Shown piece by piece: positions 1-11,800 of a DNA stretch of 64,000 nt; position 1 is the stretch's first letter; every line of letters starts with the position of its first letter. Source of the DNA: Strigops habroptila (Eukaryota > Chordata > Aves > Psittaciformes > Psittacidae); assembly GCF_004027225.2 (NCBI RefSeq), contig NC_044302.2, positions 71,792,993 to 71,856,992 on the forward strand. Reading direction: 5' to 3'. The notes under the pieces are model-generated. The model was not told where the DNA came from. It saw nothing but the letters and a program-made list of their open reading frames with translations, and made no database searches. The translations under genes were made by a program, and so were the position numbers.

Positions 1-45
1 ATCATCTGGTTCCAACCCCCCTGCCATGGGCAGGGAAACCTTGCC

Positions 46-2955
46 CTAAACCATGTGGCTCAAGGCTCTGTCCAACCTGGCCTTGAACACCGCCAGGGAT
101 GGAGCATCCACAACCTCCCTGGGCAACCCATTCCAGTGCTTCACCACCCTCACTGTAAAGAACTTCTTCCTTATATCTAATCTAAACTTCCCCTGTTTAA
201 GTTTGAAGCCATCACCCCTTGTCCTACCACTACAGTCCCTAAGGAAGAGTCCCTCCCCAGCATCCTTGTAGACCTCCTTCAGATACTGGAAGGCTGCTAT
301 GAGGTCTCCACACAGCCTTCTCTTCTCCAGGCTGAACAGCCCCAACTCTCTCAGCCTGTTTTCATACGGGAGGTGCTCCAGCCCTCTTATCATCCTCGTG
401 GCCCTCCTCTGGACTCCCTCCAACAGCTCCATGTCCTTTTTATGTTGAGGACACCAGAACTGTACGCAGTACTCCAAGTGAGGTCTCACAAGAGCAGAGT
501 AGAGGGGCAGGATCACCTCCTTTGACCTGCTGGTCACGCTTCTTTTGATGCAGCCCAGGATACAGTTGGCTTTCTGGGCTGCAAGTGCACACTGCCGACT
601 CATGTTAAGCTTTTCGTCAACCAACACCCCCAAGTCCTTTTCTGCAGGGCTGCTCTGAATCTCTTCTCTGCCCAACCTGTAGCAGTGCCTGGGATTGCCC
701 CGACCCAGGTGTAGGACCTTGCACTTGGCTTGGTTAAACTTCATAAGGTTGGCATCGGCCCACCTCACAAGCGTGTCAAGGTCCCTCTGGATGGCATCCC
801 TTCCCTCCAGCGTATCAACCGAACCACACAGCTTGGTGTCGTCGGCAAACTTGCTGAGGGCGCACTCAATCCCACTGTCCATGTCGCCGACAAAGATGTT
901 GAACAGGACCGGTCCCAACACCGATCCCTGAGGGACACCACTCGTTACAGGCTTCCAACTGGACATCGAGCCATTTACCACAACTCTTTGCGTGCGGCCA
1001 TCGAGCCAGTTTTTTATCCACTGAGTGGTCCATCTATCAAATTGATGTCTCTCCAATTTAGAGACAAGGATGTCATGCGGGACAGTGTTGAACGCTTTGC
1101 ACAAGTCCAGGTAGATGACGTCAACTGCTCTGCCCCTGTCCATCAGTTCTGTGCCTCCATCATAGAAGGCCACCAAATTGGTCAGGCAGGATTTCCCCTT
1201 AGTGAAGCCATGTTGGCTGTCACCAACCACCTCGTTGTTTTTCATGTGCCTTAGCATGTTTTCCAGGAGAAACTGTTCCAAGATTTTGCCAGGCACAGAG
1301 GTGAGACTGACTGGTCTGTAGTTCCCTGGGTCTTCCATCTTCCCCTTCTTGAAAATGGGGGTTATATTACCCTTCTTCCAGTCATCGGGAACTTCACCTG
1401 ACTGCCATGATTTTTCAAATATGATGGACAGTGGTTTAGCAACTTCATTCGCCAGCTCCTTCAGGACCCGTGGATGGATTTCATCAGGCCCCACGAACTT
1501 GTGCACGTTCAGGTTCTTCAGATGGTCTCGAACCTGATCCTCTCCTACAGTGGGCCTAAGGTCTTCATTTTCACAGTCCCTGCATTTGCTTTCCAAGACT
1601 TTCGTGGTGTGGTCAGAGCATTTGCTGGTGAAGATGGAGGCAAAGAAGTCATTAAGAACCTCAGCCTTCTCCAAATCCATGGTAGCCAGTTCTCCTGATA
1701 GCTTCCGGAGAGGGCCCACATTGTTGTCCCTAGTCTGTCTTTTATTTGCTACATATCTATAGAATCCTTTCCTGTTATCTTGTACATCCCTTGCCAAACT
1801 TAATTCTAGCTGGGCCTTAGCTTTCCTAACCTGGTTTCTAGCTTCCCGGGCAATGCTCCTGTATTCTTCCCAGGCCGCCTGTCCTTGCTTCCACCTTCTA
1901 TAAGCTTCTTTTTTCCCTCTAAGTTTCCTCAGCAGCTTCTTGTCCATCCATGGAGGTCTCCTGGCCCTCCTGCTGCACTTTCTTCTAGTTGGGATGCAAC
2001 ACTCTTGAGCACGTAGCAGGTGATCCTTGAATATCGACCAGCAGTCTTGGGCCCCCCTGCCCTCTAGGACTGTATCCCATGAAACCTTACTAAGGAGGTT
2101 CCTGAAGAGGCCAAAGTCTGCTTTCTTGAAGTTCAGGGCAGTGAGCTTGCTGCATGCTCTTCTCACCGTCCTGAGGATCTCAAACTCAACCATCTCGTGC
2201 TCATTAGAGCCAAGGCTGCCCTGGAGCGTCATATTTCCAACCAGTCCCTCCCTGTTGGTGAGCACAAGGTCCAGCATGGCACCTCTCCTCGTTGGATCCT
2301 CTATTGCTTGAAAGAGGAAGTTGTCTTCCACACAATCGAGGAACCTCCTGGATTGCTTGTGCTGGGCCGTACCGTCCCTCCAACAGATGTCAGGATGGTT
2401 GAAGTCCCCCATGAGGACCAGGACCTGCGAGCGTGAGGCTGCTCCTATCTGTCTGTAGAGCGCTTCATCCACAGAGTCCTCTTGATCAGGCGGTCTGTAA
2501 CAGATCCCCACCGTAATATCCCCTGTTTCTGTTTTCCCTTTGATCCTGACCCACAAACACTCTGTTACCTCATCACCCGTCCCCAGACAGAGTTCTATAC
2601 TCTCCAGCCTATCGCTGACATATATACCAATGCCCCTTCCCCATCTGCCTGGCCTGTCTTTTCCAAACAGCCTGCAACCTTCCACTCCGACACTCCAGTC
2701 ATAGGAGCCATCGCACCATGTTTCTGTGATAGCAATGACATCATATTCCCGTAGCCTTGCACACATCTCTAATTCCTCTTGCTTGTTCCCCATACTACGG
2801 GCATTTGTATAGAGGCACCTTAGCCGAGCTCCAAATGCAGCTGACTCAATGGCTGGGGCAGCTGGAACATCTCTACATCGCTCCAAGCACGTACTACAGG
2901 TGCTGGCAACTGACCAGGAGTGTTGGGATGGATCAGTGCTCCCCTCCCCCAACAC
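46..2955 (-). CDS. CR1 ORF2 protein: AP endonuclease plus reverse transcriptase
   Basis: This is a 969-codon uninterrupted frame. The N-terminal half (about residues 45-260) is an APE-type endonuclease that would nick target DNA: ITETW at 76-80, GDFN at 183-186 and the C-terminal block N251-E252-H253. The family motif at the last place is normally Ser-Asp-His. The reverse transcriptase spans about 525-790, with YRPVSL at 546-551, motif A D617 in [18 protein letters not shown] at 673-682 and the catalytic FADD at 703-706. The C-terminal part (about 790-969) is the usual CR1 tail. Motif A reads AFN where AFD is usual. The frame begins with GTG after an upstream stop, and the first ATG is codon 55, inside the endonuclease. 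Initiation is therefore uncertain. The length fits a complete CR1 ORF2. Whether it is active cannot be told. Confidence 0.93.
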   Translation of the reverse strand: MLGEGSTDPSQHSWSVASTCSTCLERCRDVPAAPAIESAAFGARLRCLYTNARSMGNKQEELEMCARLREYDVIAITETWCDGSYDWSVGVEGCRLFGKDRPGRWGRGIGIYVSDRLESIELCLGTGDEVTECLWVRIKGKTETGDITVGICYRPPDQEDSVDEALYRQIGAASRSQVLVLMGDFNHPDICWRDGTAQHKQSRRFLDCVEDNFLFQAIEDPTRRGAMLDLVLTNREGLVGNMTLQGSLGSNEHEMVEFEILRTVRRACSKLTALNFKKADFGLFRNLLSKVSWDTVLEGRGAQDCWSIFKDHLLRAQECCIPTRRKCSRRARRPPWMDKKLLRKLRGKKEAYRRWKQGQAAWEEYRSIAREARNQVRKAKAQLELSLARDVQDNRKGFYRYVANKRQTRDNNVGPLRKLSGELATMDLEKAEVLNDFFASIFTSKCSDHTTKVLESKCRDCENEDLRPTVGEDQVRDHLKNLNVHKFVGPDEIHPRVLKELANEVAKPLSIIFEKSWQSGEVPDDWKKGNITPIFKKGKMEDPGNYRPVSLTSVPGKILEQFLLENMLRHMKNNEVVGDSQHGFTKGKSCLTNLVAFYDGGTELMDRGRAVDVIYLDLCKAFNTVPHDILVSKLERHQFDRWTTQWIKNWLDGRTQRVVVNGSMSSWKPVTSGVPQGSVLGPVLFNIFVGDMDSGIECALSKFADDTKLCGSVDTLEGRDAIQRDLDTLVRWADANLMKFNQAKCKVLHLGRGNPRHCYRLGREEIQSSPAEKDLGVLVDEKLNMSRQCALAAQKANCILGCIKRSVTSRSKEVILPLYSALVRPHLEYCVQFWCPQHKKDMELLEGVQRRATRMIRGLEHLPYENRLRELGLFSLEKRRLCGDLIAAFQYLKEVYKDAGEGLFLRDCSGRTRGDGFKLKQGKFRLDIRKKFFTVRVVKHWNGLPREVVDAPSLAVFKARLDRALSHMV

Positions 2956-2957
2956 AT

Positions 2958-3237
2958 CTAGTTTAAAGCTTTCTTGACCAGCCTGGCAAGCCTCCTACCA
3001 AAACAGCTCTTCCCCTTCTTTGTCAGACCAGCTCCACCAGCCTCCAGTAGATCTGGCCTCCCAAATGGAGCCCCATGTTCTAAATAGCCAAACCCCTGAC
3101 TATGGCACCAGCATTCTAACCATTTATTAACCTGCTAAATGCGCCTAGCTTTTTAAGGTCCTCCCCTTTGTCCTGGAGAATTGATGAAAAAACTGAGCTC
3201 CAGAGCCCCTAACCACCTCTCCCAGGGCTCTGTAGTC
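2958..3237 (-). pseudogene. Decayed C-terminal end of CR1 ORF1 (esterase-like)
   Basis: Upstream of ORF2 on the same strand, 3131-2958 translates as 57 residues plus a TAG stop: it opens VNKWLECW and closes [12 protein letters not shown]. Vertebrate CR1 ORF1 is known to carry a PHD-like finger and an SGNH esterase-like domain, and this is the expected end of that domain. An upstream piece (about 3237-3165) reads DYRALGEVVRGSGAQ in a different frame, so at least one frameshift and a stop separate them. The place where an SGNH enzyme usually has its Asp-x-x-His pair reads EAGGAGLTKKG, which lacks both residues. The stop overlaps the open frame of ORF2 in the -1 register. This is a non-functional remnant; the assignment rests on motif memory, not a search. 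Confidence 0.7.
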
Positions 3238-3250
3238 CTTCTTTGCATCA

Positions 3251-5583
3251 AGAGATGCAAACTTGTGTAAACTTCAATATGTGTGTACACAGTTGTAAAC
3301 ACACTGCAGCTGGTCTGCAATCGTGAACAAGAGAAATAAAACTGGGGAAAACATTAAAAATCTGCAAACCTACCTACAACCTAACTACAGAAAAAGAAGG
3401 TAGAAAAGGCGGTAAATTTCTTTTGCAGTTATTTCTCAGCTATCATAACTTGTAGGAACTGAGATAAAAGAGAAAGAGAACCTACAACCTATGATTGAGA
3501 AGGAGTGTAACCTTCATCCTTAGGAAAAAAGCAATCTCACTTGGCTTCCTTAAAATTCTCCAGTTCTAATTCACCTTTTTTACCACAGTTTGGTAGCTGC
3601 TAGATGTAACTTTTTAGCGCACAGAGATTCTTTTCCCCCTTAACAAATGTAGGATTATTGAAAATTGAGTCAATCTTTAGGGCAATTGTGTTGTGATATG
3701 ATCCCATGAGAGCTGGTGAACAAAAGCTCAGGATGACGCAGATGAGCCTTCATTTGATGGCACCACACTGCTTTCACCTGTCCAATTATCCAGGACTCAA
3801 GAGGAAGGCACTGCAGCTCCCTAATTGGTAGAATTTATGGCAACTTTATTTCCCTTTCAGGAAAAGTGCTCTCCGAGACACTGACTGAAACAGACCCTTT
3901 AAAAAGTGGCAGTAGCACAACCTAATACAGCCATGTCTCATTCTAATTTTGCAAAGCATAGGTACAGTGTGTTCTTAATAGATTAGACAATCTTCTTTCT
4001 AGGAGTTTCAACAACTTACTAAAAAAATATTTTCACTAGACAGAAGGTAATTTCAGCTGTTCTCTGTTCCTGCTACACAGCTGCTTCATGAAACTAGCTT
4101 GCCCCAGATGCCACAGCTAGATGTACAAAGTTTTGTTAACACTTTATGAACTAAGATTTTCTGCTGCAATTTTCAGAGGAAACTTCACAGAAGCTGTCTC
4201 TGAAACAGCAGAAGTATGAATGTCCTTTCTAGGAAACCCAGGAAATACTAAATGCTGCAATTAGTTGGCCAAGAAGGGCCAACAAAAGTCTAATTAAATA
4301 GCATGCTTTTTGAAGCCAGTGTCTTCTGCCAGACTTTATCCTGATCATTAATGCATAAAGATTAAAGTGATGAAGAATACCTGAGACATGGTCCAATAGA
4401 CTATGGCTAGTTAAAGAGCATGGAAGAGTCACACCTGTAGAAGTTTAGTTGACTGAAACAGACAAGATTTTTGGTACTTCATACATGCTGATTGTTAAAC
4501 AGGCATTTTCCAGCCTGGCCTGAAGTAAAAGAAATGAATATCTGAGGAGACATGATTTTTTGCAGCCTAGCTGAAGTCCATTACAAATAGTGGTTACCTA
4601 CTTTGTGCTGTAAAGTAGGTCCTGACTTTAAATAGCACTAACATGATCTTCATAATGTGCAGTGACTACGACTTTCAAGAAAATGCAGAATCTAATTCCT
4701 TTAAAAACAAAGCAAGTAGATAGCTTTGAAGGTGTAGCCTCCGCCTATACTATTTGTGTATATATATATATATATATATACATGATACTTAATTCACCAC
4801 AATCAGGTAAGTACCTTTACCTAACCAATCCTCACCTGAAACCACATTACTTGAGTTCCAAGGTAATAAAAGTATCATTAGATGAGGATGCAACCACAGA
4901 CACTCAATCCTCCTCTTCTACTAAACCACCTAAAATAAAATTACACTGATTCCAACATATTCACTTCAGCATAAACAATATACTGCATACCAGCAGCACC
5001 CTGTGTATCAGTTTCTGGTCAGGGATTCCACTTCTACATTCCATCTACACATTTCCTTCCACATTCATAACCTTACCTGAAATGGATAAAACATAAACTA
5101 AGTGACTTGGAATATATCCTGCTGTTTTGAAAAATTATATTTTAATATAATGGTTGATCAAATTTTGATCCTAAATCAGACAGATTTGGAGCAAAGTGAT
5201 GTGGGATATTCAGGTAGTTTGTGTTTCAAGAAATGTGGCAAATTAAAGCTACTAAGTTCTTTGCTGAATAATTTTAAAATATTTTCAAAAAACTGTGGGA
5301 ATGTTAAAATTGTTAATTTAACTTGACAATGCTTGCCACAAAGTATGTGTTGCTTTATTTCAATGTCTGTACACTTACAGTGGACAATTTGCTATTTTGT
5401 GATGTCTACATTTTCTGAGATTTCGATGCAAGAGAACCAAAGATATCCAAGATAGCATAATAAAGCTGTGAATTTATGGCATGCCAAAGTCATACATATT
5501 TTGTATTTGAAGGTGGTGTATTACTAGTATCTGAAGTCAAATTATCATGTGTTTCACTAAGCATAATTAGATTATATAATCTG
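3251..5583. other. Intergenic sequence, no gene seen
   Basis: AT-rich single-copy-looking DNA between two CR1 copies. Only short frames below 100 codons occur, none with a recognisable domain. The one structured item is the TA dinucleotide run at 4757-4780. Confidence 0.6.
4757..4780. repeat. (TA)n microsatellite
   Basis: About twelve uninterrupted TA units, preceded by TGTG. A simple dinucleotide repeat, likely length-polymorphic. Confidence 0.95.
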
Positions 5584-5785
5584 AGTCACAGAATGGCTTG
5601 GGTTGGAAGGGATCTTAAAGATCACCTAGTTTCAACCCTCCTGCCATGGCCAGGGACACCTTGCACTAGATCAGGTTGCTCAAAGCCCTGGCCAGCCTAG
5701 CGTGAACACTGCCAGGGATGGGGCATCCACAGCTTCTCTGTCATCCTGTTCCAATGTCTCGTCACCCTTATAGTGAAGAATCCTG
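5584..5785 (-). mobile_element. CR1 3'-end fragment
   Basis: Read on the minus strand this is the last part of CR1 ORF2 followed by the 3' UTR. It begins on the plus strand with the reverse complement of a CR1 tail (CACAGAATGGCTTGGGTTGG) and continues through the block with CCATGGCCAGGGACACCTTG. It is clearly more diverged than the copies at 1-3250 and 30276-30805, and lacks a clean octamer tail. Confidence 0.9.
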
Positions 5786-8700
5786 CTACAAGATCATGCC
5801 TAACTACAAGTTGTTGCATCAGAATAAAGAATTTTGCAGTTCTTCTTCTGAATGCACGCAGAATGTGTTGGACTCAGGTGCTTGGTATGGCAGTGTACAG
5901 TTAGAGCATTTTGAGAAAACACAGCTACCACATGTCCAAATACACTTGAACTAGCTTCCTGACAAACAGCAGAGATGTTTCAGGGAAAAGGTCTTCAGGA
6001 TGGGTTTTGCAAACCAGCCTGTGATCATCGCTATCACTATTCAGCTCCACGAGATGTATTAGATAAGATGATACACTTATAGATGCCACAATCTTGTTCT
6101 GTGGACATACCTAGAAACTACGCTTTGCTTGATTCCTAGATGAGCTTGGCTATTTACACCCACTGCCATTCAAATGCTCTCAGCTTTCCAGCCTAGAGCA
6201 TAGGCAACTGATACATAGACTGATAAACTGGGGCCAAAGTGTCATGCAATGCATATAATATAAATATAATATAAAATGGGTATGACTGGCTTTCAGTGTG
6301 TAAGTGCAGAATACCCTATTTGCCCTTTACTCAGGGAAATACCAACATACCAACATGGACTGTTTTTACACACTGTGCTTTTCAAAAGCAAATTTGAATC
6401 TAAAGTTCTTTGTCCCTTTTACAAGGTCCAGCTGTCCCCAGAACCACATCTGAATTTTCCTTCTTGGTACTATCTCTTTGGTCACATCCTGTCTTGTACT
6501 GCATTCTCCTACATGTCAAGCTAACCTCAGCTTCTGACAAAAGTGACAAAAATCCCCTAGTTTCTTTTCCTCAGGATCATTTCTATTTTGCTAAGGCTGC
6601 TATGAAGATGATGAAACAAATTGCCAGCTCTGGCCAAACCAGCCTTTCAAAGAAAGTATGTCCCTCTGGTTGTACTGTCACTGATAACCAGCACAAATAA
6701 GCACTTTCCCCAGGTGGGGCTTTTTCTGATGTTTCATTGAATTGTATTTTACTCAGGGTTTCCATCTGAAGTGGGAGCAGCACTCTTCCAGTGTCTCTGA
6801 AGACGGTCCTGCCAGCATTCAGTATCAAACACACGTCAGCTCTGTACAGACTGCCAGCAAAAGGTGTCTTTTGGTCAACAAAGGCCATTAACATTAATAG
6901 CAAGGTGTAAATCCCTTAATCTATAACACCAGCCCTCAAAAACTTGTCACTCTTTAAGCAAAGAGAGCAAAGAAGGAGTTAAAATAAACTCAGTAATGTG
7001 CACTGAGTTAGATCTGAGAAGCCTCCTGCTATTGAGGGGTGTATCTGAGTGCTGATGGGGGAGGCTCTTGACTGAGCAGGCAGTATAATAGAGCCTGTAT
7101 CTCCTATTGCATTGCAGGGATTCACAGTCTGCTCTGACTTGAATCAGCTGTTGTTTTGCAATTTCTTTAGGCCACCTGCTGTCTGTACTAATTTGGTAGC
7201 TAGCAAAGTACTCAGAGGATAGGTGGGCACAAATATTGTACTTTAGTTAGAGTAGGAAACGATCAGAGACTAATACAATTATTAAAGTTAGACTGTGTGC
7301 ACTACTCTTCCCTAGACATTAAGTACAATAAATGCAAAGCTTAAAAACCATCAAGTTTAATGCACTTCAAACAATTAGTAAATACGATCCTCCAGGGAAA
7401 ATTCTCACAGTGTCCTTTCTTTCCAAATATTCCTTAAGATTAGTAGCAAACTTGAGCATCTCTCACCTCATGCTATTCTTCTACTTTCTTAGTAATGCGT
7501 GGATGGTTGGTAATGACACTGGAGGAAATCTTGCTCCCAGATTAGCACTGCAGGAGTGCCTATCTGCAATGCAGATCCCTGCTGCTTTCAGTACATGACA
7601 TCTACAAATGTCAGTAATCTTAGAACAGTGGGGCGAGAAAGCAAAAAAGTAAAGGCAAAAGAAAAAAGCTTTGCCAGTTAGGCGTCACTTTTACCCATGG
7701 ATCTCACCTGTTTTAAAAGTCTTAACCATCTAATCAGTTTATGTGAATAGAAACTCACCATGAGCAAACAATTTCCGCATCATGTCTCATGTACAAGGAG
7801 TGTGAAGAGTATATAGCACAGAGATACTGTATCTCAGTTGATGGGTGGTAATTCATTAAAGCATGGTAACATCTACACTTCTAAGCATTCGCCTGCTCCT
7901 GGAGTGTCTAGAGGCTTAATTCTGCTCTTAGTTCTACAAAATCTGTCATTTAACTTCGCTTGCTTTATCATTACCCCAGTCCCTAGGGCTTAACCTACCA
8001 TATCTCTTTAAATTGCAACTGTATCAGGGCAGAGGTGGGGTTAAGACTGTAGGCTGTTTTTTAAAGACAGCACAATGAGCCTAGATATATTTGAAGCTTT
8101 TATTACATAAACTATAATTTAACATTTTTTTCTCTTTCTCTAAAGCAAGGAACAGAAAGATTAAGAGAAAATGAATCTAAGGTAATCCTAGCAGTAAAAT
8201 CAACTCATGACTTTCAAGTTTATGCTCTGTCCTTTCATTTATGTGTCTTGAAGCCTTAGTTTTGACCTCTTGTTTATCATCTCTAGAGGGACTTTGATAT
8301 GCTTGAGGACAGACTTGTTCACAACTAAAGAAGAATTGTCTGAAGGGTTATTTATGATTGTTTTTCTTAAATGACTGTTGTCTAGAGTTTAATACTAAGT
8401 TCCATACTAAAACATGGAAATAAAAGTAATAAATCCACACTGATTTAGACTCTTTGTCCATTGTTTTCTTCAGTCAAGAAGCCAAGGCAGGAAAGCCACA
8501 GAGGTAGTTATGCTTCCTTCCAGCCTGGCAAATCACACATAGTATCACAGTAACTTGGCAATGCTGGGAAAAACACTCTCTTGCTGCTTTCTTCCATGAA
8601 GTAAGCAAAATCTTGAATGTGCATACATAGGTGACACCAAGATTTCCTGCAGTTTCATAGAATATGGCCAGAAGGGAACAGTGTGACCTTTTGTCATAAT

Positions 8701-10828
8701 ACAAGGCACAGAATTAGTTACCATATGAGCTGGAGCATGTCTGTTCAAACACAACCAATTCTGATGAAAAAAATTGCCACAGTTGGGAAATTCAGCACCA
8801 ATGTTAGTAATTATCAGCAACAATTGTTAGTAATCAATAGCCAATTATTTTTGCTTAATACCTGTGCTCCATAATGATAAAATGGTACATTTACAGAGAA
8901 ATAAAGACTGCCACTTACATAATAAGCAGGTTAAAGCAAGCCAGTTCTGAGACATAAAATGCCAGAATCTATTTCTATTTTCTGAAGTTCTGTCTTAAGG
9001 AAAACTGTTAAAATACAGGAAATACCTATTTGTTGTGGGAAAGCAAAATGCAATAACATAAAAAAGTTCCTTGGTAATGATTACAGTTTTAACTTTGGTA
9101 GAAATTAACCAACATGTTAAATTTATATTCCATTTCTAGAAGCCATACTCAAAGGCAGGAAGTTTGGTCAGTGTGGGTGCTTCCATCTCCTTCCATCACC
9201 GTCTCCACAGCACAAGCCAGATTTCTTTGTTGTGCAGCATCATGTGAGTCAGGCTCTCAAACAAAAGCTCTAACTTATCAGAGCCATGCTGTGTTTTATC
9301 TGTGGCAACTGGAGAATGGCGTCCCAGAACAAAATCCTGCTGAAAGGTAGGTGACACAAGCTCTGTCATAGGAGACATAGATCTCCTTGATTACTTCTAA
9401 GCTGATTCCAGCTTCTTGCTCTTGACTGCTTTGTAGCTGGGATTTCAACATCTTCCCTAGCTCCCTTAGTGATAGTTTTGTATCTATCCACTTTCTGATA
9501 TATCTTTAAGAGTATTACCTTAGCAAAGAGTGTTAGCACTGCACCAGGTAGTGGCACGTAAAGTGGACATGAGTGAACGTCTACTATCCTGCAACATGAT
9601 GCTGCAGGAGAATGACTCAAGCTTTGCTACAGCCAAACATTTGAGCAAGGAGATGACATACAGCAGCCTTGCACAAAAGCAATTGAGACACATTGACAAA
9701 TTGATCAGTTAGTCTGAGCAGGATGCAAAGCACTGTGGGATACCAATTGGAAGTTGGTCAATTTAATGTGAGGTAGAGATGTGTCCAAGGGAATGTCAGG
9801 CACCATTAACTTACTATGCTGTTAAGTTCACACCCTTTGCACTAAAATATAGGAAATGCATTATCTGGCCAGTTAATTCACATAAAGAGCTGCAGCAAAT
9901 ATAAGCAGGTATTTCCATCACAAATAAATTAATTTTGGTGTGGATTAACCCCTGATCCCCACCAAGATATTTATTTACACATTCCTATTGTTCAAACCTG
10001 ATGAGCTCATTTTTAAATAGATGGAAAAGTATATTACTAGTCAATTTTTTTCTGACTACTACATTTTCAAATTGTGTTAAACATAATAATTAGATTGCAA
10101 ATTGGCATCAGCAGAAAAATGTAGTGAGACTGACTTTTTATGATGTTTTTTCCCAAATATATTTTTTCCTTCATTCTTCTTTACAATCAGTTTCCAAGAT
10201 AATTGTGCCTCCCTTCACTGAAAATGATGACTGTACTTACGTATTGCCCTGTAGAAAGTGAAACTGCATGCCTCAGTGAATTCTATAATCATTTCACCCC
10301 CTAATGAGAGAGATTGTTTGCAGGCAGATGAAATTAAATTGTAAGCTCTATTGACTTCAACAACAGGTGCCATTTGTGCAAACCCAAAGGGAACCATTGA
10401 ATTGTCAAAACGATTTAACTCTTCCCAACACAGTGGTATCAGATAACATCTTCTTGGTACCTGCAGCTCACACAGTTACTGGAACCGAAATATACAATCA
10501 TCTCATCTATAACACCACTGGCAAAATGGCTAGAAAGTGCTGAATTAACTGCAAATGAAACAGCTACAATTTCTGATTGCTGGGTTGTATCAGGTCTGCA
10601 TAAAGTAAAATGAGGAAGGAAGAGAAAAATTAAGCTGAAAAAAAATATTCTGGAAAGCAGAAATCCTTCATGGTTAAAACAAACTCAAAACTGCACTTGG
10701 CAAATTTATTAGAAAGAATTTAGTTTACAAATATTCCACACTTCCCCCATAGCCCCAAGCTGTGAAAGGTTGCCAATTACTTGATCTGCATTTGCAATTA
10801 AACAGAGATGATCACTGACAAGCTATGC

Positions 10829-10895
10829 AAAAACAAACAAACAAAAAAAACAAAACAAAAAAAAAAACACCAAACAAAAAAAACAAACAAAAAAA
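10829..10895. repeat. (CAAA)n-like A-rich low-complexity repeat
   Basis: A run built almost only of A with spaced C, including several CAAA units. It could be a degraded poly(A) microsatellite; no retrotransposon body is recognisable next to it. Confidence 0.85.
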
Positions 10896-11781
10896 GTCCA
10901 TGCAGAAGCAAGCATTTCTCTTTTTTGAACAAATACAGCACAGTTGTGATTTTACAGATTAAATTAGTATTGGCTTAGTGGCTGTTTTTTGTACAAGCGT
11001 AAACCACTGGCATTCTTAGTTCCAAAGAGAAAGAATGCCCAAATCCCAGTGTTGAACAAAGTTAGATCTGGTGCTCTTTGAATTACTTCCTTAATGCTGT
11101 TTCTTTTCTTGAAACAAGAATTCTGTTCTTGTCAGATAGAGAGTCAATCATCACTGCTATCTAGCAAGAGAATCCTCTCTGTTTCTGGATATAATTTGAC
11201 ATTTCAATGATGTGAAAAACAATTAAATACTTAAGAATTGCATAACTTCAGAATTCTCCTTTGAGATTAAAAATATGCAAATGATAATGTCTAATATAGT
11301 TATGGCAAAATTCTTTAATTTTGTCTTGAAAGCAGAGAGATTTCAAGACAGCATGATCCAATGAAATAATCAAACCAACTTCGTATCACTTTGGTGGCAA
11401 TTTATCTTCTCTGCCTGTAGCAGAAAGATATTCCTGCTGCAATAATGGATTTATGTAGTTTCTCCCATATCTGTTTCTTTCAGTTTAAGTATTCAAAAAC
11501 GTGAAGTCCTTTAGTGGGTAATAGCTCCAAGCATGTAACAGATAGGAGACTTCCAGGAGATGAAGGTTAGAACATTCCCTTGTTTAATATGGTTACAGGG
11601 CTACGAGTCAGCACTCTTGCTCTGCTAACAGGCCTTTACATTCACTCCCTTATTATACCAGTGGAAAAAGGGAAAGAAAGGCTCAGGAAACTAATGGCCT
11701 GCAATCCAGAAGTAGCACAGAATGAGAGTTTAAATAGTCAGCCAGCAGGATCCCAGCATTAACAATCGCCGTCCCAGGTCT

Positions 11782-11800
11782 GCAGCAGCAGCAGCAGCAG
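11782..11800. repeat. (GCA)6 trinucleotide repeat
   Basis: Six uninterrupted GCA/CAG units. It sits in a locally GC-richer patch with several CpG sites, unusual for the surrounding AT-rich DNA. Confidence 0.95.

Larger units (their letters stand above)
1..3250 (-). mobile_element. Long CR1 LINE copy (CR1-1), 3' tip outside window
   Basis: A CR1-family non-LTR retrotransposon on the minus strand. Read in that direction it contains a decayed ORF1 end (about 3237 to 2958), a full-length open ORF2 (2955 to 46), and 45 bases of 3' UTR before the window edge. The sequence at 1-45 matches the 3' UTR of the copy at 30276-30805, so roughly the last 45 bases plus the octamer tail lie off the left edge. 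Homology fades near 3250, inside ORF1, so the copy is 5'-truncated, as most LINE copies are, but unusually long. An unbroken ORF2 suggests recent insertion. No target-site duplication can be assessed because one end is missing. The 5' boundary is approximate. Confidence 0.95.

Noticed and set aside
53..2966. Several plus-strand open frames of 60-174 codons opposite the CR1 ORF2
   Set aside because: They are antisense shadows of the 969-codon CR1 frame and show no domain of their own.
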